From Hydractinia symbiolongicarpus (lineage: Eukaryota > Cnidaria > Hydrozoa > Anthoathecata > Hydractiniidae): a stretch of 64,000 bases of DNA. The notes beneath the pieces are model-generated. The model was not told the DNA's origin. It was given only the letters and a program-made list of their open reading frames with translations, and made no database searches. Positions 25,306 through 38,044 of the stretch are shown in pieces. Both the position numbers and the translations under genes were made by a program. Position 1 is the first letter of the stretch; each line of letters starts with the position of its first letter. Where the stretch lies: contig NC_079875.1 of NCBI RefSeq assembly GCF_029227915.1, forward strand, positions 42,181,201 through 42,245,200, read 5' to 3'.

Positions 25306-26600
25306 ACTTCTTTTATTCATCGTCTCATCAAAATTAAAAACATTTTTGAAAACTACAAGTCTTATGCGTTTTAGTGGTGAAAAACTAATTTAAAAAATCA
25401 TTCTGGAAATGAGTTTACTCACAGGGTACTTTCTTTGTATACATTCGACTATACGGGCCAAGCCCGGGATTTACGGGAAATCGCGGGTTTTCGTTTGCCG
25501 GCGATTAAACCTCTTTCATTAAGGGTCTCATTAAAAATGAAAACATTTTTAAAAACTACAAGTCTCATGCGTTTTAGTGGTGAAAAAATAATTTAAAAAA
25601 TCGTTCGGGAAATGAGTTTACTCCCTGGGTACTTTTTTGTATACTTTTGACTATATGGGCCGAGTCTGGCATTTAAGGGAAATCGCGGGTTTTCGTTTGC
25701 CAGCGATTAAAATTCTTTTATTCAGCGTCCCATCAAAAATGAAAACATTTTTGAAACCTACAAGTCTCATGCGTTTTAGTGGTGAAAAAATAATTTAAAA
25801 AATCGTTCGGGGAATGAGTTTACTCCCTGGGTACTTTCTTTGTATACTTTTGACTATACGGGCCAGTTCCGGGATTTACGGGATATCGCGGGTTTTCGTT
25901 TGCCGGCGATTAAACTTCTTTTATTCAGCGTCTCATCAAAAATGAAAACATTTTTGAAAACTACACGTTTCATGCGTTTTAGTGGTGAAAAAATGATTTA
26001 AAAAATCGTTCGGGAAATGAGTTTACTCCCTGGGTACTTTCTTTGTATACTTTTGACTATACGGGCCGAGTCCGAGATTTACGGGAAATCGCGGCTTTTC
26101 GTTTGCCAGCGATTAAACTTCTTTTATTTAGCGTCCCATCAAAAATAAAAATATTTTTGAAAACTACAAGTCTCATGCGTTTTAGTGGTGAAAAAATAAT
26201 TTAAAAAATCGTTCGGGAAATGAGTTTACTCCCTGGGTACTTTTTTGTTTACTTTTGACTATACGGGCCAAGCCCGGGATTTACGGGAAATCGCGGGTTT
26301 TCGTTTGCCGGCGATTAAACCTCTTTCATTAGGCGTCTCATCAAAAATGAAAACATTTTTGAAAACTACAAATCTCATGCGTTTTAGTGGTGAAAAAATA
26401 ATTTAAAAAATCGTTCGGGAAATGAGTTTACTCCCTGGGTACTTTCTTTGTATATTTTTGACTATACGGGCCGAGTCCGGGATTTAAGGGAAGTCGCGGG
26501 TTTTCGTTTGCCAGCGATTAAACTTCTTTTATTCAGCGTCCCATCAAAAATGAAAACATTTTTGAAAACTACAAGTCTCATGCGTTTTAGTGGTGAAAAG
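25306..26600 (+). repeat. Mixed monomers
   Basis: About six to seven monomers. A stretch near 25,800-26,120 (GGGGAATGAG, GATATCGCGGG, then GAGTCCGAG and GCGGCTTTTC) repeats the dimer type of the 12.5-20.5 kb block, showing that this subfamily was also placed here. Confidence 0.65.
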
Positions 26601-26883
26601 ATAATTTAAAAAATCGTTCTGGAAATGAGTTTACTCACAGGGTACTTTCTTTGTATACATTCGACTATACGGGCCAAGCCAGGGATTTACGGGAAATCGC
26701 GGGTTTTCATTTGCTCCCTGGGTACTTTCTTTGTATACTTTTGACTATACGGGCCGAGTCCGGGATTTACGGGAAATCGCGGCTTTTCGTTTGCCAGCGA
26801 TTAAACTTCTTTTATTTAGCGTCCCATCAAAAATAAAAACATTTTTGAAAACTACTAGTCTCATGCGTTTTAGTGGTGAAAAA
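26601..26883 (+). repeat. Compound monomer, 283 bp (203 + 80)
   Basis: A unit begins at 26,601, runs to TTTCATTTGC (phase about 114) and re-enters at CTCCCTGGG (phase 34), so phases 35-114 are present twice. A single shared C marks the join at 26,714. It is the only such 80-bp step I saw. Confidence 0.85.
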
Positions 26884-27494
26884 ATAATTTAAAAAATCGT
26901 TCGGGAAATGAGTTTACTCCCTGGGTACTTTCTTTGTATACTTTTGACTATACGGGCGGAGTCCGGGATTTACGGGAAATCGCGGGTTTTCGTTTGCCAG
27001 CGATTAAACTTCTTTTATTCAGCGTCCCATCAAAAATGAAAACATTTTTGAAAACTACAAGTCTCATGCGTTTTAGTGGTGAAAGAATAATTTAAAAAAT
27101 CGTTCGGGAAATGAGTTTACTCCCTGGGTACTTTCTTTGTATATTTTTGACTATACGGGCCGAGTCCGGGATTTAAGGGAAGTCGCGGGTTTTCGTTTGC
27201 CAGCGATTAAACTTCTTTTATTCAGCGTCCCATCAAAAATGAAAACATTTTTGAAAACTACAAGTCTCATGCGTTTTAGTGGTGAAAAGATAATTTAAAA
27301 AATCGTTCTGGAAATGAGTTTACTCACAGGGTACTTTCTTTGTATACATTCGACTATACGGGCCAAGCCAGGGATTTACGGGAAATCGCGGGTTTTCGTT
27401 TGCCAGCGATTAAACCTCTTTTATTAGGCGTCTCATCAAAAATGAAAACATTTTTGAAAACTACAAATCTCATGCGTTTTAGTGGTGAAAAAAT

Positions 27495-28712
27495 AATTTA
27501 AATAATCGTTTGGTAAATGAGTTTACTTCCTAGGTACTTTCTTTGTATACATTCGACTATACGGTCCAAGCCCGGGATTTACGGGAAATCGCGGGTTTTC
27601 GTTTACCGGCGATTAAACCACTTTCATTAAGCGTCTCTTAAAAAATGAAAACATTTCTGAAAACTACAAGTCTCATGCGTTTTAGTGGTGAAAAAATAAT
27701 TTAAAAAATCGTTCGGGAAATGAGTTTACTCCCTGGGTACTTTCTTTGTATACTTTTGACTATACGGGCGGAGTCCGGGATTTACGGGAAATCGCGGGTT
27801 TTCGTTTGCCAGTGATTAAACTTCTTTTATTCAGCGTCTCATCAAAAATGAAAACATTTTTGAAAACTACAAGTCTCATGCGTTTTAGTGGTGAAAAAAT
27901 AATTTAAAAAACCGTTCGGGAAATGAGTTTACTCCCTGGGTACTTTCTTTGTATATTTTTGACTATACGGGCCGAGTCTGGGATTTAAGGGAAATCGCGG
28001 GTTTTTGTTTGCCAGCGATTAAACTTCTTTTATTCAGCGTCCCATCAAAAATGAAAACATTTTTGAAAACTACAAGTCTCATGCGTTTTAGTGGTGAAAA
28101 GATAATTTAAATAATCGTTTGGTAAATGAGTTTACTTCCTAGGTACTTTCTTTGTATACATTCGACTATACGGTCCAAGCCCGGGATTTACGGGAAATCG
28201 CGGGTTTTCGTTTACCGGCGATTAAACCACTTTCATTAAGCGTCTCTTAAAAAATGAAAAAATTTCTGAAAACTACAAGTCTCATGCGTTTTAGTGGTGA
28301 AAAAATAATTTAAAAAATCGTTCGGGAAATGAGTTTACTCCCTGGGTACTTTCTTTGTATACTTTTGACTATACGGGCGGAGTCCGGGATTTACGGGAAA
28401 TCGCGGGTTTTCGTTTGCCAGTGATTAAACTTCTTTTATTCAGCGTCTCATCAAAAATGAAAACATTTTTGAAAACTACAAGTCTCATGCGTTTTAGTGG
28501 TGAAAAAATAATTTAAAAAACCGTTCGGAAAATGAGTTTACTCCCTGGGTACTTTCTTTGTATATTTTTGACTATACGGGCCGAGTCTGGGATTTAAGGG
28601 AAATCGCGGGTTTTTGTTTGCCAGCGATTAAACTTCTTTTATTCAGCGTCCCATCAAAAATGAAAACATTTTTGAAAACTACAAGTCTCATGCGTTTTAG
28701 TGGTGAAAAGAT
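27495..28712 (+). repeat. Tandem trimer, 609 bp x 2
   Basis: Copies at about 27,495-28,103 and 28,104-28,712. Markers: ATAATCGTTTGG (27,502 and 28,111) and ACGGTCCAAGCCC (27,561 and 28,170), 609 bp apart. Seam changes at both ends (AAAAGATAATTT) limit the copies. Confidence 0.85.
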
Positions 28713-28889
28713 AATTTAAAAAATCGTTCTGGAAATGAGTTTACTCACAGGGTACTTTCTTTGTATACATTCGACTATACGGGCCAAGCCAGGGATTTAC
28801 GGGAAATCGCGGGTTTTCGTTTGCTAGCGATTAAAACTCTTTCATTAGGCGTCTCATCAAAAATGAAAACATTTTTGAAAACTACAAAT

Positions 28890-29940
28890 CTCATGCGTTT
28901 TAGTGGTGAAAAAATAATTTAAAAAATCGTTCGGTAAATGAGTTTACTTCCTAGGTACTTTCTTTGTATACATTCGACTATACGGGACAAGCCCGGGATT
29001 TACGGGAAATTGCGGGTTTTCGTTTGCCGGCGATTAAACCTCTTTCATTAAGCGTCTCATTAAAAATGAAAACATTTTTGAAAACTACAAATCTCATGCG
29101 TTTTAGTGGTGAAAAAATAATTTAAAAAATCGTTCGGTAAATGAGTTTACTTCCTAGGTACTTTCTTTGTATACATTCGACTATATGGGACAAGCCCGGG
29201 ATTTACGGGAAATTGCGGGTTTTCGTTTGCCGGCGATTAAACCTCTTTCATTAAGCGTCTCATTAAAAATGAAAACATTTTTGAAAACTACAAGTCTCAT
29301 GCGTTTTTGTGGTAAATAATTTAAAAAATCGTTCGGGAAATGTGTTTACTACCTGGGTACTTTCTTTGTATACTTTTGACTATACGGGCCTAGCCTGGGA
29401 TTTACGGGAAATCGCGGGTTTTCGTTTGCCTGCGATTAAAATTCTTTTATTCAGCGTCCCATCAAAAATGAAAACATTTTTTAAACCTACAAGTCTCATG
29501 CGTTTTAGTGGTGAAAAAATAATTTAAAAAATCGTTCGGGGAATGAGTTACTCTCTGGGCACTTTCTTTGTATACATTCGACTATACGGGCCAAGCCCGG
29601 GATTTACGGGAAATCGCGGGTTTTCGTTTGCCGGCGATTAAACCTCTTTCATTAAGCGTCTCATCAAAAATGAAAACATTTTTGAAAACTACAAGTCTTA
29701 TGCGTTTTAGTGGTGAAAAAATAATTTAAAAAATCGTTCGGGAAATGAGTTTACTCCCTGGGTACTTTCTTTGTGTACTTTTGACTATACGGGCCGAGTC
29801 CGGGATTTACGGGAAATCGCGGGTTTTCGTCTGCCGGCGATTAAACTTCTTTTATTCATCGTCTCATCAAGAATAAAAACATTTTTGAAAACTACAAGTC
29901 TTATGCGTTTTAGTGGTGAAAATATAATTTAAAAAATCAT
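28890..29940 (+). repeat. Diverged third copy of the 23.5-kb pentamer block
   Basis: Order and markers follow 23,560-24,300: TTCCTAGG monomer, GTGGTAAATAATTT (29,311), GCCTAGCCTGGG (29,389), GAGTTACTCTCTGG (29,545), CGTCTGCCGG (29,828). Here the TTCCTAGG monomer is present twice (28,950 and 29,150). Several changes (GGGCACTTTC against GCGCACTTTC) make it older than the pair at 23.5 kb. Confidence 0.75.
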
Positions 29941-31150
29941 TCTGGAAATGAGTTTACTCACAGGGTACTTTCTTTGTATACATTCGACTATACGGGCCAA
30001 GCCCGGGATTTACGGGAAATCGCGGGTTTTCGTTTGCTGGCGATTAAACCTTTTTCATTAGTGGTCTCATCAAAAATGAAAACATTTTTAAAAACTACAA
30101 GTCTCATGCGTTTTAGTGGTGAAAAAATAATTTAAAAAATCGTTCGGGAAATGAGTTTACTCCCTGGGTACTTTCTTTGTATACTTTTGACTATACGGGC
30201 GGAGTCCGGGATTTACGGGAAATCGCGGGTTTTCGTTTGCCAGCGATTAAACTTCTTTTATTCAGTGTCTCATCAAAAATAAAAACATTTTTGAAAACTA
30301 CAAGTCTTATGCGTTTTAGTGGTGAAAAAATAATTTAAAAAATCATTCTGGAAATGAGTTTACTCACAGGGTACTTTCTTTGTATACATTCGACTATACG
30401 GGCCAAGCCCGGGATTTACGGGAAATCGCGGGTTTTCTTTTGCCGGCGATTAAACCTCTTTCATTAAGGGTCTCATCAAAAATGAAAACATTTTTAAAAA
30501 CTACAAGTCTCATGCGTTTTAGTGGTGAAAAAATAATTTAAAAAATCGTTCGGGAAATGAGTTTACTCCATGGGTACTTTCTTTGTATACTTTTGACTAT
30601 ACGGGCGGAGTCCGGGATTTACGGGAAATCGCGGGTTTTCGTTTGCCAGCGATTAAACTTCTATTATTCAGCGTCTCATCAAAAATGAAAACATTTTTGA
30701 AAACTACAAGTCTTATGCGTTTTAGTGGTGAAAAAATAATTTAAAAAATCATTCTGGAAATGAGTTTACTCACAGGGTACTTTCTTTGTATACATTCGAC
30801 TATACGGGCCAAGCCCGGGATTTACGGGAAATCGCGGGTTTTCTTTTGCCGGCGATTAAACCTCTTTCATTAAGGGTCTCATCAAAAATGAAAACATTTT
30901 TAAAAACTACAAGTCTCATGCGTTTTAGTGGTGAAAAAATAATTTAAAAAATCGTTCGGGAAATGAGTTTACTCCCTGGGTACTTTCTTTGTATACTTTT
31001 GACTATACGGGCGGAGTCCGGGATTTACGGGAAATCGCGGGTTTTCGTTTGCCAGCGATTAAACTTCTATTATTCAGCGTCTCATCAAAAATGAAAACAT
31101 TTTTGAAAACTACAAGTCTCATGCGTTTTAGTGGTGAAAAAATAATTTAA
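29935..31150 (+). repeat. Tandem dimer, 406 bp x 3
   Basis: AATCATTCTGG lies at 29,935, 30,341 and 30,747, spacing exactly 406. Each dimer is a TTCTGG/CTCACAGGG monomer followed by a GGCGGAGTCCGGG monomer. The second and third share CTATTATTCAGCG (30,661 and 31,067), and GTTTTCTTTTGCCGG (30,431 and 30,837). Confidence 0.85.
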
Positions 31151-31404
31151 AAAATCGTTCGGGAAATGAGTTTACTCCCTGGGTAATTTCTTTGTATATT
31201 TTTGACTATACGGGCCGAGTCCGGGATTTAAGGGAAGTCGCGGGTTTTCGTTTGCCAGCGATTAAAGTTCTTTTATTCAGCGTCCCATCAAAAATGAAAA
31301 CATTTTTGAAAACTACATGTCTCATGCGTTTTAGTGGTGAAAAGATAATTTAAAAAATCGTTCTGGAAATGAGTTTACTCACAGGGTACTTTCTTTGTAT
31401 ACAT

Positions 31405-32630
31405 TCGACTATACGGGCCAAGCCAGGGATTTACGGGAAATCGCGGGTTTTCGTTTGCCAGCGATTAAACCTCTTTCATTAGGCGTCTCATCAAAAATGA
31501 AAACATTTTTGAAAACTACAAATCTCATGCGTTTTAGTGGTGAAAAAATAATTTAAAAAATCGTTTGGTAAATGAGTTTACTTCCTAGGTACTTTCTTTG
31601 TATGCATTCGACTATACGGTCCAAGCCCGGGATTTACGGGAAATCGCGGGTTTTCGTTTACCGGAGATTAAACCACTTTCATTAAGCGTCTCCTAAAAAA
31701 TGAAAACATTTCTGAAAACTACAAGTCTCATGCGTTTTAGTGGTGAAAAAATAATTTAAAAAATCGTTCGGGAAATGAGTTTACTCCCTGGGTACTTTCT
31801 TTGTATACTTTTGACTATACGGGCGGAGTCCGGGATTTACGGTAAATCGCGGGTTTTCGTTTGCCAGCGATTAAACTTCTTTTATTCAGCGTCCCATCAA
31901 AAATGAAAACATTTTTGAAAACTACAAGTCTCATGCGTTTTAGTGGTGAAAAAATAATTTAAAAAATCGTTCGGGAAATGAGTTTACTCCCTGGGTACTT
32001 TCTTTGTATATTTTTGACTATACGGGCCAAGCCAGGGATTTACGGGAAATCGCGGGTTTTCGTTTGCCAGCGATTAAACCTCTTTCATTAGGCGTCTCAT
32101 CAAAAATGAAAACATTTTTGAAAACTACAAATCTCATACGTTTTAGTGGTGAAAAAATAATTTAAAAAATCGTTTGGTAAATGAGTTTACTTCCTAGGTA
32201 CTTTCTTTGTATGCATTCGACTATACGGTCCAAGCCCGGGATTTACGGGAAATCGCGGGTTTTCGTTTACCGGCGATTAAACAACTTTCATTAAGCGTCT
32301 CTTAAAAAATGAAAACATTTCTGAAAACTACAAGTCTCATGCGTTTTAGTGGTGAAAAAATAATTTAAAAAATCGTTCGGGAAATGAGTTTACTCCCTGG
32401 GTACTTTCTTTGTATACTTTTGACTATACGGGCGGAGTGCGGGATTTACGGTAAATCGCGGGTTTTCGTTTGCCAGCGATTAAACTTCTTTTATTCAGCG
32501 TCCCATCAAAAATGAAAACATTTTTGAAAACTACAAGTCTCATGCGTTTTAGTGGTGAAAAAATAATTTAAAAAATCGTTCGGGAAATGAGTTTACTCCC
32601 TGGATACTTTCTTTGTATATTTTTGACTAT
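31405..32630 (+). repeat. Tandem trimer, 609 bp x 2
   Basis: Markers TATGCATTCGAC (31,601 and 32,210) and GCCAAGCCAGGG (31,417 and 32,026) lie 609 bp apart. The block is a relative of the 27.5-28.7 kb trimer (same ACGGTCCAAGCCC core and CGTCTCTTAAAAAATG variant). Confidence 0.85.
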
Positions 32631-32762
32631 ACGGGCCGAGTCCGGGATTTAAGGGAAATCGCGGGTTTTCGTTTACCAGCGATTAAACTTCTTTTATTCA
32701 GCGTCCCATCAAAAATGAAAACATTTTTGAAAACTACAAGTCTCATGCGTTTTAGTGGTGAA

Positions 32763-34792
32763 AAGATAATTTAAAAAATCGTTCTGGAAATGAGTTTACT
32801 CACAGGGTACTTTCTTTGTATACATTCGACTATACGGGCCAAGCCAGGGATTTACGGGAAATCGCGGGTTTTCGTTTGCGAGCGATTAAACCTCTTTCAT
32901 TAGGCGTCTCATCAAAAATGAAAACATTTTTGAAAACTACAAATCTCATGCGTTTTAGTGGTGAAAAAATAATTTAAAAAATCGTTTGGTAAAGGAGTTT
33001 ACTTCCTAGGTACTTTCTTTGTATACATTCGACTATACGTTCCAAGCCCGGGATTTACGGGAAATCGCGGGTTTTCGTTTACCGGCGATTAAACCACTTT
33101 CATTAAGCGTCTCTTAAAAAATAAAAACATTTATGAAAACTACAAGTCTCATGCGTTTTAGTGGTGAAAAAATTATTTAAAAAATCGTTCGGGAAATGAG
33201 TTTACTCCCTGGGTACTTTCTTTGTATACTTTTGACTATACCGGCAGAGTCCGGGATTTACGGGAAATCGCGGGTTTTCATTTGCCGGCGATTAAACTTC
33301 TTTTATTAAGCGTCTCATCAAAAATGAAAACATTTTTGAATACTACAAGTCTCATGCGTTTTAGTGGTGAAAAAATAATTTAAAAAATCGTTCGGGAAAT
33401 GAGTTTACTTCCTGGGTACTTTCTTTGTATACTTTTGACTATACGTTCCAAGCCCGGGATTTACGGGAAATCGCGGGTTTTCGTTTACCGGCGATTAAAC
33501 CACTTTCATTAAGCGTCTCTTAAAAAATAAAAACATTTCTGAAAACTACAAGTCTCATGCGTTTTAGTGGTGAAAAAATTATTTAAAAAATCGTTCGGGA
33601 AATGAGTTTACTCCCTGGGTACTTTCTTTGTATACTTTTGACTATACCGGCAGAGTCCGGGATTTACGGGAAATCGCGGGTTTTCGTTTGCCGGCGATTA
33701 AACTTCTTTTATTAAGCGTCTCATCAAAAATGAAAACATTTTTGAATACTACAAGTCTCATGCGTTTTAGTGGTGAAAAGATAATTTAAAAAATCGTTCT
33801 GGAAATGAGTTTACTCACAGGGTACTTTCTTTGTATACATTCGACTATACGGGCCAAGCCAGGGATTTACGGGAAATCGCGGGTTTTCGTTTGCGAGCGA
33901 TTAAACCTCTTTCATTAGGCGTCTCATCAAAAATGAAAACATTTTTGAAAACTACAAATCTCATGCGTTTTAGTGGTGAAAAAATAATTTAAAAAATCGT
34001 TTGTTAAAGGAGTTTACTTCCTAGGTACTTTCTTTGTATACATTCGACTATACGTTCCAAGCCCGGGATTTACGGGAAATCGCGGGTTTTCGTTTACCGG
34101 CGATTAAACCACTTTCATTAAGCGTCTCTTAAAAAATAAAAACATTTATGAAAACTACAAGTCTCATGCGTTTTAGTGGTGAAAAAATTATTTAAAAAAT
34201 CGTTCGGGAAATGAGTTTACTCCCTGGGTACTTTCTTTGTATACTTTTGACTATACCGGCAGAGTCCGGGATTTACGGGAAATCGCGGGTTTTCATTTGC
34301 CGGCGATTAAACTTCTTTTATTAAGCGTCTCATCAAAAATGAAAACATTTTTGAATACTACAAGTCTCATGCGTTTTAGTGGTGAAAAAATAATTTAAAA
34401 AATCGTTCGGGAAATGAGTTTACTTCCTGGGTACTTTCTTTGTATACTTTTGACTATACGTTCCAAGCCCGGGATTTACGGGAAATCGCGGGTTTTCGTT
34501 TACCGGCGATTAAACCACTTTCATTAAGCGTCTCTTAAAAAATAAAAACATTTCTGAAAACTACAAGTCTCATGCGTTTTAGTGGTGAAAAAATTATTTA
34601 AAAAATCGTTCGGGAAATGAGTTTACTCCCTGGGTACTTTCTTTGTATACTTTTGACTATACCGGCAGAGTCCGGGATTTACGGGAAATCGCGGGTTTTC
34701 GTTTGCCGGCGATTAAACTTCTTTTATTAAGCGTCTCATCAAAAATGAAAACATTTTTGAATACTACAAGTCTCATGCGTTTTAGTGGTGAA
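32763..34792 (+). repeat. Tandem pentamer, 1,015 bp x 2
   Basis: Copies at about 32,763-33,777 and 33,778-34,792. Markers: AAAGGAGTTTACTTCC (32,991 and 34,006), TACGTTCCAAGCCC (33,036 and 34,051), CATTTATGAAAAC (33,126 and 34,141), TTTGAATACTACAAG (33,335 and 34,350). Offset is exactly five monomers. Few differences were seen (GTTTGGTAAAGG against GTTTGTTAAAGG). Confidence 0.9.
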
Positions 34793-34999
34793 AAAATAAT
34801 TTAAAAAATCGTTCGGGAATTGAGTTTACTCCCTGGGTACTTTCTTTGTATACATTCGACTATACAGGCCAAGCCCGGGATTTACGGGAAATCGCGGGTT
34901 TTCGTTTGCCGGCGATTAAACCTCTTTCATTAAGCGTCTCATCAAAAATGAAAACATTTTTAAAAACTACAAGTCTCATGCGTTTTAGTGGTGAAAAAA

Positions 35000-37840
35000 T
35001 AATTTAAAAAATCGTTCGGGAAATGAGTTTACTCCCTGGGTACTTTCTTTGTATACTTTTGACTATACGGGCGGAGTCCGGGATTTACGGGAAATCGCGG
35101 GTTTTCGTTTGCCAGCGATTAAACCTCTTTTATTCAGCGTCCCATCAAAAATGAAAACATTTTTGAAAATAAAAGTCTCATGCGTTTTAGTGGTGAAAAA
35201 ATAATTTAAAAAATCGTTTGGGAAATGAGTTTACTCCCTGGGTACTTTCTTTGTATATATTTGACTATACGGGCCGAGTCCGGGATTTAAGGGAAATCGC
35301 AGGTTTTCGTTTGCCAGCGATTAAACTTCTTTTATTCAGCGTCCCATCAAAAATGAAAACATTTTTGAAAACTACAAGTCTCATGCGTTTTAGTGCTGAA
35401 AAGATAATTTAAAAAATCGTTCTGGAAATGAGTTTACTCACAGGGTACTTTCTTTGTATACATTCGACTATACGGGCCAAGCCAGGGATTTACGGGAAAT
35501 CGCGGGTTTTCGTTTGCCGGCGATTAAACCTCTTTCATTAGGCGTCTCATCAAAAATGAAAACATTTTTGAAAACTGCAAATCTCATGCGTTTTAGTTGT
35601 GAAAAAATAATTTAAAAAATCGTTTGGTAAATGAGTTTACTTCCTAGGTACTTTCTTTGTATACATTCGACTATACGGGCCAAGCCCGGGATTTACGGGA
35701 AGTCGTTGGTTTTCGTTTGCCGGCGATTAAACCACTTTCATTAAGCGTCTCTTAAAAAATGAAAACATTTCTGAAAACTTCAAGTCTCATGCGTTTTAGT
35801 GGTGAAAAAATTATTTAAAAAATCGTTCGGGAAATGAGTTTACTCCCTGGGTACTTTCTTTGTATACTTTTGACTATACAGGCAGAGTCCGGGATTTACG
35901 GGAAATCGCGGGTTTTCGTTTACCAGCGATTAAACTTCTTTTATTCAGCGTCCCATCAAAAATAAAAACATTTTTGAAAACTACAAGTCTCATGTGTTTT
36001 AGTGGTGAAAAGATAATTTAAAAAATCGTTCTGGAAATGAGTTTACTCACAGGGTACTTTCTTTGTATACATTCGACTATACCGGCCAAGCCAGGGATTT
36101 ACGGGAAATCGCGGGTTTTCGTTTGCCAGCGATTAAACCTCTTTCATTAGGCGTCTCATCAAAAATGAAAACATTTTTGAAAACTACAAATCTCATGCGT
36201 TTTAGTGGTGAAAAAATAATTTAAAAAATCGTTTGGTAAAGGAGTTTACTTCCTAGGTACTTTCTTTGTATACATTCGACTATACGTTCCAAGCCCGGGA
36301 TTTACGGGAAATCGCGAGTTTTCGTTTACCGGCGATTAAACCACTTTCATTAAGCGTCTCTTAAAAAATAAAAACATTTCTGAAAACTACAAGTCTCATG
36401 CGTTTTAGTGGTGAAAAAATTATTTAAAAAATCGTTCGGGAAATGAGTTTACTCCCTGGGTACTTTCTTTGTATACTTTTGACTATACGGGCGGAGTCCG
36501 GGATTTACGGGAAATCGCGGGTTTTCGTTTGCCAGCGATTAAACCTCTTTTATTCAGCGTCCCATCAAAAATGAAAACATTTTTGAAAATAAAAGTCTCA
36601 TGCGTTTTAGTGGTGAAAAAATAATTTAAAAAATCGTTTGGGAAATGAGTTTACTCCCTGGGTACTTTCTTTGTATATATTTGACTATACGGGCCGAGTC
36701 CGGGATTTAAGGGAAATCGCAGGTTTTCGTTTGCCAGCGATTAAACTTCTTTTATTCAGCGTCCCATCAAGAATGAAAACATTTTTGAAAACTACAAGTC
36801 TCATGCGTTTTAGTGCTGAAAAGATAATTTAAAAAATCGTTCTGGAAATGAGTTTACTCACAGGGTACTTTCTTTGTATACATTCGACTATACGGGCCAA
36901 GCCAGGGATTTACGGGAAATCGCGGGTTTTCGTTTGCCGGCGATTAAACCTCTTTCATTAGGCGTCTCATCAAAAATGAAAACATTTTTGAAAACTGCAA
37001 ATCTCATGCGTTTTAGTTGTGAAAAAATAATTTAAAAAATCGTTTGGTAAATGAGTTTACTTCCTAGGTACTTTCTTTGTATACATTCGACTATACGGGC
37101 CAAGCCCGGGATTTACGGGAAGTCGTTGGTTTTCGTTTGCCGGCGATTAAACCACTTTCATTAAGCGTCTCTTAAAAAATGAAAACATTTCTGAAAACTT
37201 CAAGTCTCATGCGTTTTAGTGGTGAAAAAATTATTTAAAAAATCGTTCGGGAAATGAGTTTACTCCCTGGGTACTTTCTTTGTATACTTTTGACTATACT
37301 GGCAGAGTCCGGGATTTACGGGAAATCGCGGGTTTTCGTTTACCAGCGATTAAACTTCTTTTATTCAGCGTCCCATCAAAAATAAAAACATTTTTGAAAA
37401 CTACAAGTCTCATGTGTTTTAGTGGTGAAAAGATAATTTAAAAAATCGTTCTGGAAATGAGTTTACTCACAGGGTACTTTCTTTGTATACATTCGACTAT
37501 ACCGGCCAAGCCAGGGATTTACGGGAAATCGCGGGTTTTCGTTTGCCAGCGATTAAACCTCTTTCATTAGGCGTCTCATCAAAAATGAAAACATTTTTGA
37601 AAACTACAAATCTCATGCGTTTTAGTGGTGAAAAAATAATTTAAAAAATCGTTTGGTAAAGGAGTTTACTTCCTAGGTACTTTCTTTGTATACATTCGAC
37701 TATACGTTCCAAGCCCGGGATTTACGGGAAATCGCGAGTTTTCGTTTACCGGCGATTAAACCACTTTCATTAAGCGTCTCTTAAAAAATAAAAACATTTC
37801 TGAAAACTACAAGTCTCATGCGTTTTAGTGGTGAAAAAAT
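35000..37840 (+). repeat. Tandem heptamer, 1,420 bp x 2
   Basis: Copies at about 35,000-36,419 and 36,420-37,840. Markers: ATATATTTGACTATAC (35,253 and 36,673), AGTGCTGAAAAGATAA (35,393 and 36,813), AAGTCGTTGG (35,700 and 37,120), TCATGTGTTTTAG (35,990 and 37,410). One monomer is a base short (GAAAATAAAAGTC near 35,165), giving 1,420 rather than 1,421. Confidence 0.9.
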
Positions 37841-38044
37841 TATTTAAAAAATCGTTCGGGAAATGAGTTTACTCCCTGGGTACTTTCTTTGTATACTTTT
37901 GACTATACCGGCAGAGTCTGGGATTTACGGGAAATCGCGGGTTTTCGTTTGCCGGCGATTAAACTTCTTTTATTAAGCGTCTCATCAAAAATGAAAACAT
38001 TTTTGAATACTACAAGTCTCATGCGTTTTAGTGGTGAAAAAATA

